Shown in pieces: positions 25,491-33,773 of a DNA stretch of 43,179 nucleotides (positions are counted from its first letter, which is position 1; every line of letters begins with the position of its first letter). The stretch spans positions 1-43,179 of the forward strand of contig JBKEDC010000041.1 of assembly GCA_047975205.1 (NCBI GenBank). The letters are read 5' to 3'. A program made the position numbers and the translations under genes. This DNA comes from JBKEDC01 sp047975205 (GTDB lineage Bacteria > Bacteroidota > Bacteroidia > Bacteroidales > Prolixibacteraceae). The notes below the pieces were generated by a model. That model searched no databases. It saw only the letters and a list, made by a program, of their open reading frames with translations, and was not told the DNA's origin.

Positions 25491-26951
25491 GTGAACTTAA
25501 ATAGGCTGAATATATTTATCGTGATACACCTGGTCTCAATCATTATTTTGCTTGAGAGCATGTTTATGCTTCTGGCATTAGGCGTTTCCTTTATTTATGG
25601 CGAAAAAGTAGAACTTCATTTCCTAGAAGCTTTTTTAATCAGCGTGGCTATTGGAGGAGGAGGATTTTTCATTACCAAACAACAAAGCCATAAAGAACCC
25701 AGCCTGCGTGAAAGTATTGCCATCCCGGTATTAGGATGGATATCCATGGCACTGATTGGTACATTGCCTTATTTAGTTACCGGAACTATTCCTCATTTTG
25801 CCGATGCTCTTTTTGAATCTATGTCGGGGTTTACCACCACGGGTTCATCTATTCTTACCGATATAGAAGCCTTACCCAAAAGCATCTTATTCTGGCGAGC
25901 ACTAACGCATTGGATAGGGGGGATGGGAATAGTGGTACTTGTAGTAGCTGTGATGTCGTATATCAAAAGCTCCGGACTCCAATTATTCAGCAACGAAGCT
26001 TCAGTAGTGGTAGAAGAAAAGATTGATAGCCGAATTAAAACAGTAGCCCGACAAGTTTGGCTAATTTATGTAGGTCTTACCTTTGTTGAAACCATTCTCC
26101 TACTATTTGGAGGAATGAGCTTGTTTGATGCATTATGCCATTCATTTGCTACAGTAGCTACCGGAGGATTCTCTACAAAAAACACGAGTATTACCGATTT
26201 TTCTCCCTACATACAATATGTTATAGCCATATTCATGTTACTTTCCGGGATTAATTTCTCTTTGCACATATTATCCGTCAAAGGACAAGTTAAGAAAGCA
26301 CTAAAAAATCAAGAACTCAGAGCCTATTTAGGTATCATTGCCGTGATTACAATTTTATTAACAGCCTTGCTGTATCACCACTTTCCCATTAAATTAGAAA
26401 AGGCATTCCGAGACTCTTTCTTTCAAGTGGTATCTATCATAACCGCTACAGGATTCGCTACTGCTGATTATTTAGTCTGGCCTATTCAAGGTATTTTCTT
26501 AATAGGTGTGGTTATGCTTATTGGAGCAAGTGCCGGATCTACAGGTGGAGGAGTTAAAGTTATTCGCCACGTCATCGGTTTTAAGTATTTGCGAAACAAT
26601 ATTAGGAGGAGAATAAAACCCAATGCTGTTTATCAGGTAAAATATAACGACAAACTCATCGATTCTAAACGAGTAACCTCCATATTGAACTTTATTCTTG
26701 TTTATTATGGTATCGTCTTGTTTGGCACACTCATCATGATTGTTTTCGGCAACTCTTTAGCAACTAGCTTCGGTTCAGTAGCCACTACTATGGGTGGTAT
26801 GGGGCCGGGATTCGGCTTAGTAGGTCCTGCATCTAACTTTTCCATGTTAACCGATCCATCTAAATATTTTCTATGTTTTACCATGTTGCTCGGTCGGTTA
26901 GAAATTTTTCCGGTATTAGCCTTATTCACCGGGTGGTTTTGGAGAAGATAG
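25491..26951 (+). CDS. trkH: TrkH-family potassium uptake protein
   Basis: The 486-residue inner-membrane protein has the four-repeat selectivity-filter layout of TrkH/KtrB: ESMSGFTTTGSSIL (repeat 1), HSFATVATGGFST (repeat 2), VVSIITATGFATADY (repeat 3) and FGSVATTMGGMGPGFG (repeat 4), plus RALTHWIGGMGIVVL. Starts at GTG 25491, with no better ATG in front. TrkH needs a cytosolic TrkA-type regulator, which is not present nearby. An SBF-type transporter gene lies 21 nt downstream in the same direction, so both probably share a transcript. Confidence 0.95.
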   Translation: MNLNRLNIFIVIHLVSIIILLESMFMLLALGVSFIYGEKVELHFLEAFLISVAIGGGGFFITKQQSHKEPSLRESIAIPVLGWISMALIGTLPYLVTGTIPHFADALFESMSGFTTTGSSILTDIEALPKSILFWRALTHWIGGMGIVVLVVAVMSYIKSSGLQLFSNEASVVVEEKIDSRIKTVARQVWLIYVGLTFVETILLLFGGMSLFDALCHSFATVATGGFSTKNTSITDFSPYIQYVIAIFMLLSGINFSLHILSVKGQVKKALKNQELRAYLGIIAVITILLTALLYHHFPIKLEKAFRDSFFQVVSIITATGFATADYLVWPIQGIFLIGVVMLIGASAGSTGGGVKVIRHVIGFKYLRNNIRRRIKPNAVYQVKYNDKLIDSKRVTSILNFILVYYGIVLFGTLIMIVFGNSLATSFGSVATTMGGMGPGFGLVGPASNFSMLTDPSKYFLCFTMLLGRLEIFPVLALFTGWFWRR

Positions 26952-26972
26952 CTTCTTTTATATTTCAAATTC

Positions 26973-27929
26973 ATGTTTAAAAAAATAGACTTATTTATCG
27001 TTTGTCTGATAGCTATTCTAGTCATATCGGCTTTTATCCCACAATGGTTTGTATCTGATTGGCATCGAATAATCGGAATAATCTGCAATGTCGGCATCAC
27101 ACTTATTTTCTTCATTTACGGATTGAAAATGAACAAGCAAGACATTACGAAAGGTCTTGCTAACTACAAACTCCATATCTTAATACAAACGTGTACGTTC
27201 GTTTTGTTTCCACTCATGGCATTAGCTATGAAACCCATATTTGCTTACTTAGGTATGAGTGAATTTTGGATCAGTTTTCTATTTTTAGCTGCTTTGCCCT
27301 CAACCGTTTCGTCCTCAGTGGTAATGGTTTCAATTGCTAAAGGAAACGTGCCGGCTGCTATATTTAACGCCAGCCTATCAGGATTAATCGGGGTTATTGC
27401 CACACCCCTTTGGATGAATTTCAGCAACGGCGCAAATAATTTCTTGGAAACCCTTTACCATCTTTGCCTCACCATACTCCTACCGGTGTTATTAGGATTA
27501 CTTTTAAACCAATATTTTGGAGATTGGGCAAAACAACGTAAAAAACAACTCGGATTAATCGATAAAACCATCATCCTACTTATCGTATTTAATAGCTTTA
27601 GTGAAGCTTTCAGCTCCGGACTATTTACGCATTTCAGCCTAAGAAGCATACTATTGGTAGGCATATTTACTATTCTTATGTTGTTTGGTGTTTATCTGCT
27701 CATTTGGTTTATTTCCAAGCTGCTTCATTTTAATATAGAAGATCGCATTACAGCTTGCTTCTGCGGATCAAAAAAATCATTAATGCATGGTTCGGTAATG
27801 GTGCAAGCTATGTTTAAAAATACCCAGACTCAAGCACTCATTTTACTTCCTATCATGATTTTCCACTCCGTTCAACTTATTGTGATTAGCTTCATTGCCC
27901 AACGATACGCAGAACGAAAAGTAAAATAG
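26973..27929 (+). CDS. SBF-type bile acid:sodium symporter family protein
   Basis: A polytopic protein of 318 residues with nine to ten hydrophobic segments, of the SBF-like family (PF13593 type): IPQWFVSDWHRIIG, FIYGLKMNKQD, AALPSTVSSSVVMVSIAKGN (the sodium-binding crossover region), FCGSKKSLMHGSVM and IMIFHSVQLIVIS. The bacterial members of this subfamily mostly have unknown organic-anion substrates, so no bile-acid role is implied. It follows trkH by 21 nt. No terminator is evident after it. Confidence 0.88.
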   Translation: MFKKIDLFIVCLIAILVISAFIPQWFVSDWHRIIGIICNVGITLIFFIYGLKMNKQDITKGLANYKLHILIQTCTFVLFPLMALAMKPIFAYLGMSEFWISFLFLAALPSTVSSSVVMVSIAKGNVPAAIFNASLSGLIGVIATPLWMNFSNGANNFLETLYHLCLTILLPVLLGLLLNQYFGDWAKQRKKQLGLIDKTIILLIVFNSFSEAFSSGLFTHFSLRSILLVGIFTILMLFGVYLLIWFISKLLHFNIEDRITACFCGSKKSLMHGSVMVQAMFKNTQTQALILLPIMIFHSVQLIVISFIAQRYAERKVK

Positions 27930-28022
27930 TTGGCAAGCGGCTTACATGAGCCATTAATATTAAGACAGATTCACATTTCACACTCTTTCGCTCAGATCAA
28001 GTGCAACACTCATCATCTATAA

Positions 28023-28449
28023 ATCAATTTAATATTATATAATCAAAAAATTGATCAACGTTTTGACGGTACTTTCAAACGTCTTTGGATAATGAATAAT
28101 CCCGACTCTAAAGGAATCTACACAGATATGAAAGATACTGCCATATATTTGGTGGCAAGAACTCCTTCTGAAGAACAGTATAAATACGCTTCCGATAAAT
28201 ATCAACTTAAAGGCTATGATGATATTTATGAGAAAGATGGATCACCCATCGGATCGCGTGAGGTATATTATCAGATATCAAAATTTGATGATCTGACAAG
28301 ACCATCGACATCAACCGTAGAAAGTGCACGCGATCATTTTGTCTTCCGAATTGCAGAAATGTATTTAATTGTAGCCGAAGGATATATGGATAGCGATCCG
28401 GCAACTGCTGTTAAGTATATGAATATACTCCGTGAAGTTCATGCCATTA
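28023..28449 (+). pseudogene. Fragment of a SusD/RagB-family lipoprotein
   Basis: An in-frame stop (28020-28022) precedes a coding piece reading KIDQRFDGTFKRLW...DTAIYL...SRDHFVFRIAEMYLIVAEGY-like (residues from the latter part of a SusD protein: DRFDGTF, the starved DDLTRPSTSTVES block, FRIAEMYLIVAEGY and YMNILREVHAIK). The signal peptide and N-terminal half are missing, and the sequence ends abruptly: after about 28450 the same frame runs into antisense of the SusC fragment. The ATG at 28092 is therefore internal. Glycan-binding function cannot be expected from this piece. Confidence 0.85.
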
Positions 28450-30509
28450 AAAGGTTTCCCATTTTAGATTGGGGTTTTCAAGCAATCCTTGGGGTTTGTA
28501 AATAGATCCTATTTCACCATCAATTTCGTATTGAACATCTGAATTAGAAGCCGTTTCCCAAGTTTCTTCCCAAAGAGACGGATCAATATTGTCAGAGCCT
28601 GACTCACCGTACGAAAGACGAATCTTCAGGTTGTCAATCCAGTTGACACTTTTCATCCAATCCTCTTCACTCATTCTCCAAGCGAAAGCTGCAGCAGGGA
28701 AATATCCCCAGCGGTTATTTGGTGCGAACTTTGAAGAACCGTCAGCACGTAGGGTAGCTGTAAACAAGTATTTATCATCTAGTGAATAATTAGCCCGACC
28801 AAAAAATGACACGGAATGAGATGGGATACCCATATCATACCATGTTGATACTTGGTCTGCCGTTTGAATCAGTCCGATAGCCTCATCGAAACCATATGAA
28901 TCGGGAAACCCGTTACCGATTACTTGCAAATTATTCGAATAGTTACCCATAATCTCATTGCCCACCATAAGAGACAATCGATTGTTATCGTTAATATTCC
29001 AATCATAGTTTAGGGTAGATACCGATCGAAATCCCGCACCATCTTTATTATCGATACGAGAATTTTTATCATCCATTAGACCTGCATTATAATAGCGGGC
29101 AATCCATGGGTCTTAGTCATAGATGCTTCCGTGTGTGCCGTAAGTCCTTTAAGCGGTGTCCAATCTAAACCGATTGTAGTTCGGAAATTTTCTGTTTCTT
29201 GAATCTGCTTTTCATTATTAATTTGAGCTTCCGGACTATATGCAGGATCAAGGTTTTGGTCACCATTTCCAAATCCGGCATAATTGCCGTCTCCCAACGG
29301 ATTGTCAATTGGACTGAACATATAGGCTGATGAAGGAATAGATCCCTTACCATTTGTGGCATATACCCGGTTCTGAGTTGAGCTTTGAGCATAACGAATA
29401 TCTACATTCATTTTTAAATTATCGCTCAATTCTTGATTAATCTTGAAGTTCGCATTTCCGCGTTTATATCCGGTGTTCATTTGAATACCATTGTCATTCA
29501 GATAGCCCAACGAAGCATAAACTTTGGTTTTATCCGTACCACCTGTCACCGTGATATTATGACTCTGACTCCAAGCCGTACCTAGAATATCATCGGTATA
29601 ATCATGAGCGTCAACATCGGCGTAATCTGCATAATGATTGCCATAATCAGAACCAAGACCGAAATATTCTGCTACAGCATCTCCATAACCCGACCCCAAA
29701 GCAGTACCATATGCCCATGTGCTGTACATATATTGTTGAGCATTTAAAGCATCTGCAGTCTTAGCCGGAGTTTTAACCTGTCCATATCCACTATATGATA
29801 CTGTTACCTTTCCTGCTTCTCCTTGTTTCGTAGTGATAAGGATAACACCATTAGCTCCACGCGAACCATAGATTGCTGTAGACGAAGCATCTTTCAATAC
29901 ATCGATACTTTTAATTTGATCGGCGAGAATATCAGAGATTGAGCTTACCGGAAAGCCGTCAACAATATAAAGTGGATCATTACTTTGGGTGATAGAACCA
30001 CCGCCACGAATTTTAATTGATGTTTCAGCACCCGGGCGACCATCGGCAGATACTACATTCACACCGGATAAGCGACCCTGAAGAGCTTGAGTAACATCTG
30101 CCACCGGCACTTCCTCTAAATCATCACCACTCACCGAGGCAACAGCACCGGTTACATCTTTTTTCTTTTGGACACCATAGCCGACAGCTACCACTTCTTC
30201 CAAACCAATAGCATCTGATTGTAACCTTACATTGATTACAGCTGAATTTGCAGCCTTTGTAACAGTCGTCATACCTATGAAAGAATAAGAAAGCATTGCT
30301 CCCTTTGTTGCTTCAATAGCATATTTACCATCGATATCTGTTGTTGTTCCGATTGTAGTTCCTTACACCACAATCGTTACTCCGGGAATAGGACCGCTAT
30401 CATCGCTTACTATACCCGAAACTTTCTGTTTGTCTTGAGAGAATGCCACATTAGCGCACCCAATCAGGAGTAATGACAGAAACATTACTACTCTAAATAC
30501 TTTTTTCAT
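28450..30509 (-). pseudogene. Truncated and disrupted SusC/RagA-family TonB-dependent receptor
   Basis: Start ATG at 30509 with signal peptide (MKKVFRVVMFLSLLLIGCANV), a carboxypeptidase-D-like repeat, TonB plug (VTQALQGRLSGVNVVSADG, IRGGGSITQSNDPLYIVDGFP, SSTAIYGSRGANGVILITTK) and part of the barrel. Three lesions are visible: an in-frame TAA at codon 49 (30363-30365, between VTIVV and GTTIG), a -1 frameshift in a C run at 29097-29099 (GLP continues as RYYNAGLMDDKN in the other frame), and loss of the C-terminal barrel after NPNLKWET at about 28450, where an inverted SusD fragment is joined. About 685 of ~1000 residues remain. A full promoter still lies upstream. Confidence 0.92.
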
Positions 30510-30860
30510 AAAACCTATACTAATCTGTATTTAACTGAGATTTACCTTTTCGGATACAAACCTAATTGATTGTATAGATAGCTCAAACTATTAACACTTT
30601 ACAATAAATGTAACATCTAAATAGCAATGGGTATTACTTAAATAGTTGTCAGTCGTTTACATTTCACTTGAGCTTGTTAATAAAAATGAGCTATTAATCT
30701 TAATTAACCGATATAAATATTACTGAACAAAACAGAATGAAAGAAGTTAACATGCAAATAACAAATAAGATACAATAAGTTTAAATTATCGACATTCGTA
30801 TCAATCGGCACATTGATTTGATTTTCTACTAATGAATCTGACAAGCCTAAATGCCAACAC
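30510..30860. other. Non-coding gap between broken susC and serine hydrolase gene
   Basis: About 350 bp, AT-rich, with the susC promoter at 30557-30587. No terminator for the upstream hydrolase gene and no gene is visible. Confidence 0.6.
30557..30587 (-). promoter_or_regulatory. Complete Bacteroidota promoter upstream of the broken susC
   Basis: Minus strand TTTG (30584-30587), 19 bp, TAGGTTTG (30557-30564): an exact match to the -33/-7 consensus with the standard 19-bp spacing, 48 nt ahead of the susC start. Promoter intact, gene broken. Confidence 0.8.
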
Positions 30861-32195
30861 CTACTTAATACAAACCAACGCTTGCTTAATCATAAGATTC
30901 AGATTAAATTTATTTTGTGGAGTATAGCCCGTGCGAACTAACACTAAATCCTGCGATGGCAGAATAATGATAAATTGCCCGTCATGACCTTTACACATAA
31001 GTGCATCGGCGGGTACATCAGGCATTGCTTTATTCTTATTTAGCCAAAAAGAAGAGCCGTATTGCCCTTCGGATCCTTTAGCCTCTTCTTTAGCGTAATT
31101 TACCCAATCTTCGGGCAATATTTGTTTGCCTTGCCATTCCCCATTGTTCAGATACAAGAGACCAAAGCGAGCATAATCACGGAGCGTAGCATAAATGTAA
31201 GATGAACCCACAAAGGTACCCGAAGCGTCAAGTTCAAAAATGACCGACTGCATGCCTATCTTATCAAAAAGTTGTTCTTTAGGGAAATGCCAATAGGCAT
31301 AGTCTGATTCAAAGTTTTGCCGCAAAGCCAAGCAAACAACATTAGTTGAGCCCGAAGAATAACTCCAATGCTTCCCTTCAGGATATACCGATGGTTTATT
31401 CCATGCATATAAACCCATATCGGCCACATTATGCAGCATAGTGGTAACATCAGATTGATTGCCATAGTTTTCATTCCATGCCAGCCCGGAATTCATTTGC
31501 AATAATCCATTTAGCGTAATTTTCTTACTAATGCCCCCGATGTTAAGCGGTTGATGTATATTTAGTTTTCCTTCAGCCACCCGAATGCCAACTAATGCAT
31601 TGGTTATACTTTTTGCCATCGACCAACTTAGGAAGCGCGTTTTTGGGGAGAATTCCGGACGGTATCTTTCTGCAATGACTTGCCCCTTATAAACAGCCAT
31701 AAAACCGAATGTTCCCTTATAGGACGGATTATCAGAGAATAAATCTTCCGTAAGTACTTTCAATCGCAATGTATCGACACCGGTCGGCACGGTATCTGAG
31801 ATGATATTTCCTTGTGGCCAAAGGAGGTTATCACTATCATAAGCAGGATATTTAGTTAGCGGATATTTCCGATTTAAAATCCCTTTCTCCGGATAATCCG
31901 CTATTAAAGAGCATCCGAAGCCATCAATATATACTGCTTTTGATTTCCCCCAAAGAAAGCGAGAAGTCACTTCTTTCTTTTTATAATCTATCTTGTTATG
32001 TGTAAAACGAATGAGCGAGAAATCTAAGTCTTCTGATTCCATCTCATGCTGAGTTCTATCGCCAATAAAGACACCCGATGCTAAATTCTTTGCTGCATAG
32101 CCTGTCATGATGGGCAACAAAGGATTAATATAAATAGCTCCGGCAAGCAGGATTAATATGAATAAGATGATTGGTATGAGTATTCGTTTCTTCAT
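30861..32195 (-). CDS. Serine hydrolase of the beta-lactamase/penicillin-binding class C family
   Basis: A 444-residue protein anchored by one N-terminal hydrophobic segment (about 4-30, IPIILFILILLAGAIYI). The beta-lactamase-like domain carries the SxxK motif as SMAK (Ser192-Lys195) and a Y-S-S-G turn (about 279-282) in the place of YxN, then a late KGHDGQF-type motif (CKGHDGQFII) instead of KTG. This pattern fits PF00144 esterases/peptidases and not resistance enzymes. The substrate is unknown. A TATATTTG -7 element lies 22 nt ahead of the start, giving a short leader. Confidence 0.88.
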   Translation of the reverse strand: MKKRILIPIILFILILLAGAIYINPLLPIMTGYAAKNLASGVFIGDRTQHEMESEDLDFSLIRFTHNKIDYKKKEVTSRFLWGKSKAVYIDGFGCSLIADYPEKGILNRKYPLTKYPAYDSDNLLWPQGNIISDTVPTGVDTLRLKVLTEDLFSDNPSYKGTFGFMAVYKGQVIAERYRPEFSPKTRFLSWSMAKSITNALVGIRVAEGKLNIHQPLNIGGISKKITLNGLLQMNSGLAWNENYGNQSDVTTMLHNVADMGLYAWNKPSVYPEGKHWSYSSGSTNVVCLALRQNFESDYAYWHFPKEQLFDKIGMQSVIFELDASGTFVGSSYIYATLRDYARFGLLYLNNGEWQGKQILPEDWVNYAKEEAKGSEGQYGSSFWLNKNKAMPDVPADALMCKGHDGQFIIILPSQDLVLVRTGYTPQNKFNLNLMIKQALVCIK

Positions 32196-32216
32196 TATCT
32201 ATCTTCTGTTTATAAG

Positions 32217-32224
32217 CAAATATA
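32217..32224 (-). promoter_or_regulatory. Putative -7 element of the serine hydrolase gene
   Basis: The minus strand reads TATATTTG, 21 nt ahead of the start codon; TTTG at ideal spacing is lacking. Confidence 0.45.
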
Positions 32225-32314
32225 TACACAAAAGCTCCACACTTTATCTTAATGATAAAGTTAAATCGGATTCTCTTTTCATAGATGATACCCATTTTTA
32301 GGCAACAAACAACG

Positions 32315-32346
32315 AAAAAAGAGCGATTGAAACTCAATCACTCTTT
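32315..32346 (-). terminator. Intrinsic terminator of rpsT
   Basis: Arms 32318-32330 and 32334-32346 pair around a 3-nt loop, with a T6 run on the minus strand. The single non-Watson-Crick pair is a G-U wobble only in minus-strand RNA, fitting the direction of rpsT. Confidence 0.88.
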
Positions 32347-32369
32347 AAATATTTTCGGCACCAATTATA

Positions 32370-32621
32370 CTACAAACTGTTCACGTGCTTAGTCACACCT
32401 GATTTCAAGTTGGCTGCTTTATTCGCATGAATAATGTTCTTTTTTGCCAAACGGTCAATCATTGATGTTACCTTAGGAAGATCTGCTGTTGCAGCTTCTT
32501 TATCAGTAGTAGCACGCAATTGACGTAATGCATTACGCATTGTTTTAGCGTAGTATTTATTGTGAAGACGTTTTTTTTCGTCTTGTCTGATTCTCTTTTT
32601 AGAAGACTTGTGATTTGCCAT
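32370..32621 (-). CDS. rpsT: 30S ribosomal protein S20
   Basis: An 83-residue, strongly basic protein that binds 16S rRNA early in small-subunit assembly. It has the S20 pattern: MANHKSSKKRIRQDEKKRLHN, AKTMRNALRQLR and IIHANKAANLKSGVTKHVN near the C-terminus. Length is standard. It lies 34 nt downstream of the tRNA-Glu gene on the same strand and ends at a clear terminator, so both may be read from the tRNA promoter. Confidence 0.98.
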   Translation of the reverse strand: MANHKSSKKRIRQDEKKRLHNKYYAKTMRNALRQLRATTDKEAATADLPKVTSMIDRLAKKNIIHANKAANLKSGVTKHVNSL

Positions 32622-32655
32622 CTCTATTTGTTCTTCAACTATTATTAAAAAAAAG

Positions 32656-32727
32656 TAGTCCGTAGGGGAATCGAACCCCTGCTACCAGGATGAAAACCTG
32701 GCGTCCTAACCACTAGACGAACGGACC
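32656..32727 (-). tRNA. tRNA-Glu (anticodon TTC)
   Basis: The minus strand folds into a 72-nt cloverleaf: acceptor GGTCCGT with ACGGACT (G-U at 1-72), D arm with TCTAGTGGTTAGGA, anticodon stem CCAGG/CCTGG with loop TTTTCAT (anticodon TTC), and T arm AGGGG-TTCGATT-CCCCT. The discriminator is A; the CCA end is not encoded. Only one tRNA is present in the window. Confidence 0.97.
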
Positions 32728-33060
32728 AACATAAATTCGCTATGCTTAGTTGTCATTAGCGAGTGCAAATATATACTCTTTTTTATAAATACCAATAGGT
32801 TTGATAAAAAAAATGACTTTTTATCCGTTTTTCTTTAAAAAAACACATTTTAAAAGCTCTTTTTATTGCTATTCCTGCAAAAGGAAAGCATGCCACACAA
32901 CAAGTTTCACCTTTCTTTCTGTCCATAACGAAACAAAAAACATAATCTTACTCTATCTTTTGGTAAGAAATGAGGCAAATAGGGCTAAATATATCATTTA
33001 TTAAAGTAAGAAAGATGCAAAAATAGGCATTATTCACTTACAATGAACGACTTACGGAAA
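32728..33060. other. Gap between tRNA-Glu and YjbR-type gene
   Basis: 333 bp of AT-rich sequence holding the tRNA promoter (32766-32796). Nothing else is recognisable; the small plus-strand frame at 32801-33004 has no family features. Confidence 0.55.
32766..32796 (-). promoter_or_regulatory. Promoter of tRNA-Glu (and probably rpsT)
   Basis: Minus strand ATTG (32793-32796), 19 bp, TATATTTG (32766-32773): the -7 element is exact and the -33 is three of four, with ideal spacing. It lies 39 nt ahead of the tRNA 5' end. Confidence 0.78.
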
Positions 33061-33411
33061 TTACATTCCTTCCAACTCATTACGAATCTTTTTAGGCAGG
33101 CTATTTACGATTAACCGGTAAGAGTGGTTTATCAGCTCTATAATGAGGTCTTGCGGCAGGCCATCATTAAAAGATAAACTATTCCATAAACGTTTATTCA
33201 TATGATACCCCTCGGTTATTGCAGTATATTTTTCTCGCAAGTTCAATGCGCGCTCGGGATCGCACTTTAAATTGAGTATCATTTTATTTAACCCCAGAAG
33301 AGCAAACATTTTACCGCCCACTTTAAACACTAGTGTTGTATCATCGAAAGGCATTGATTCTTTCGCCCCTTTCTGTGCCAAACAATAATCTCTTATTTCG
33401 TCAATATGCAT
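33061..33411 (-). CDS. MmcQ/YjbR-family DNA-binding protein
   Basis: A 116-residue protein with the YjbR (CyaY-like) fold pattern: IDEIRDYCLAQKGAKESMPFDD, FKVGGKMFALL, LNLKCDPERALNLRE and HMNKRLWNSLSF. Family members bind DNA in some bacteria, but the physiological role is not known. It is a single gene on the minus strand, divergent from the glycogen operon 362 bp away. Confidence 0.9.
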   Translation of the reverse strand: MHIDEIRDYCLAQKGAKESMPFDDTTLVFKVGGKMFALLGLNKMILNLKCDPERALNLREKYTAITEGYHMNKRLWNSLSFNDGLPQDLIIELINHSYRLIVNSLPKKIRNELEGM

Positions 33412-33773
33412 AGTTGTAATTTTATTCGTGTATCGATTACATTTTCAAGTAAAAAAACAGAATTTCTCTGACATAGCAGTTTTATCCGAATTTCGGCAAA
33501 ACGAAAAACGCTCCCAATTTAATTCTTTTTTAATCGCATAACATCTATTTTGTGTCTAAAACAACATATATTTCAACCCTAGAAAAGGAAAAATACAAAT
33601 CCTGTTTTTATCCTTTATCTTAAAAATATTTTGAGGACGATTAAATGAATTTGAAGGCGAAAAATCAAGAAAAATCTACGATTAACAACTTCCAAATACG
33701 CATGTATTTTTTTGATGTTTTTATTTGTTAAATTAATCTTATTTACTACCTTTATACCAACAGAACAAACGCT
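33412..33773. other. Gap before the glycogen operon
   Basis: 362 bp of AT-rich sequence between divergent genes. It contains the complete glgB promoter (33724-33754) and nothing else I can name. Confidence 0.6.
33724..33754 (+). promoter_or_regulatory. Promoter of the glycogen operon
   Basis: TTTG (33724-33727), 19 bp, TACCTTTA (33747-33754): ideal spacing and a -7 element matching at all but the last base. The glgB ATG follows 19 nt later, implying a short leader. Confidence 0.72.

Noticed and set aside
28023..30509. A functional SusC/SusD phase-variable switch
   Set aside because: No recombinase gene, no inverted repeat pair at the junction and several inactivating lesions. The data fit a pseudogene better.
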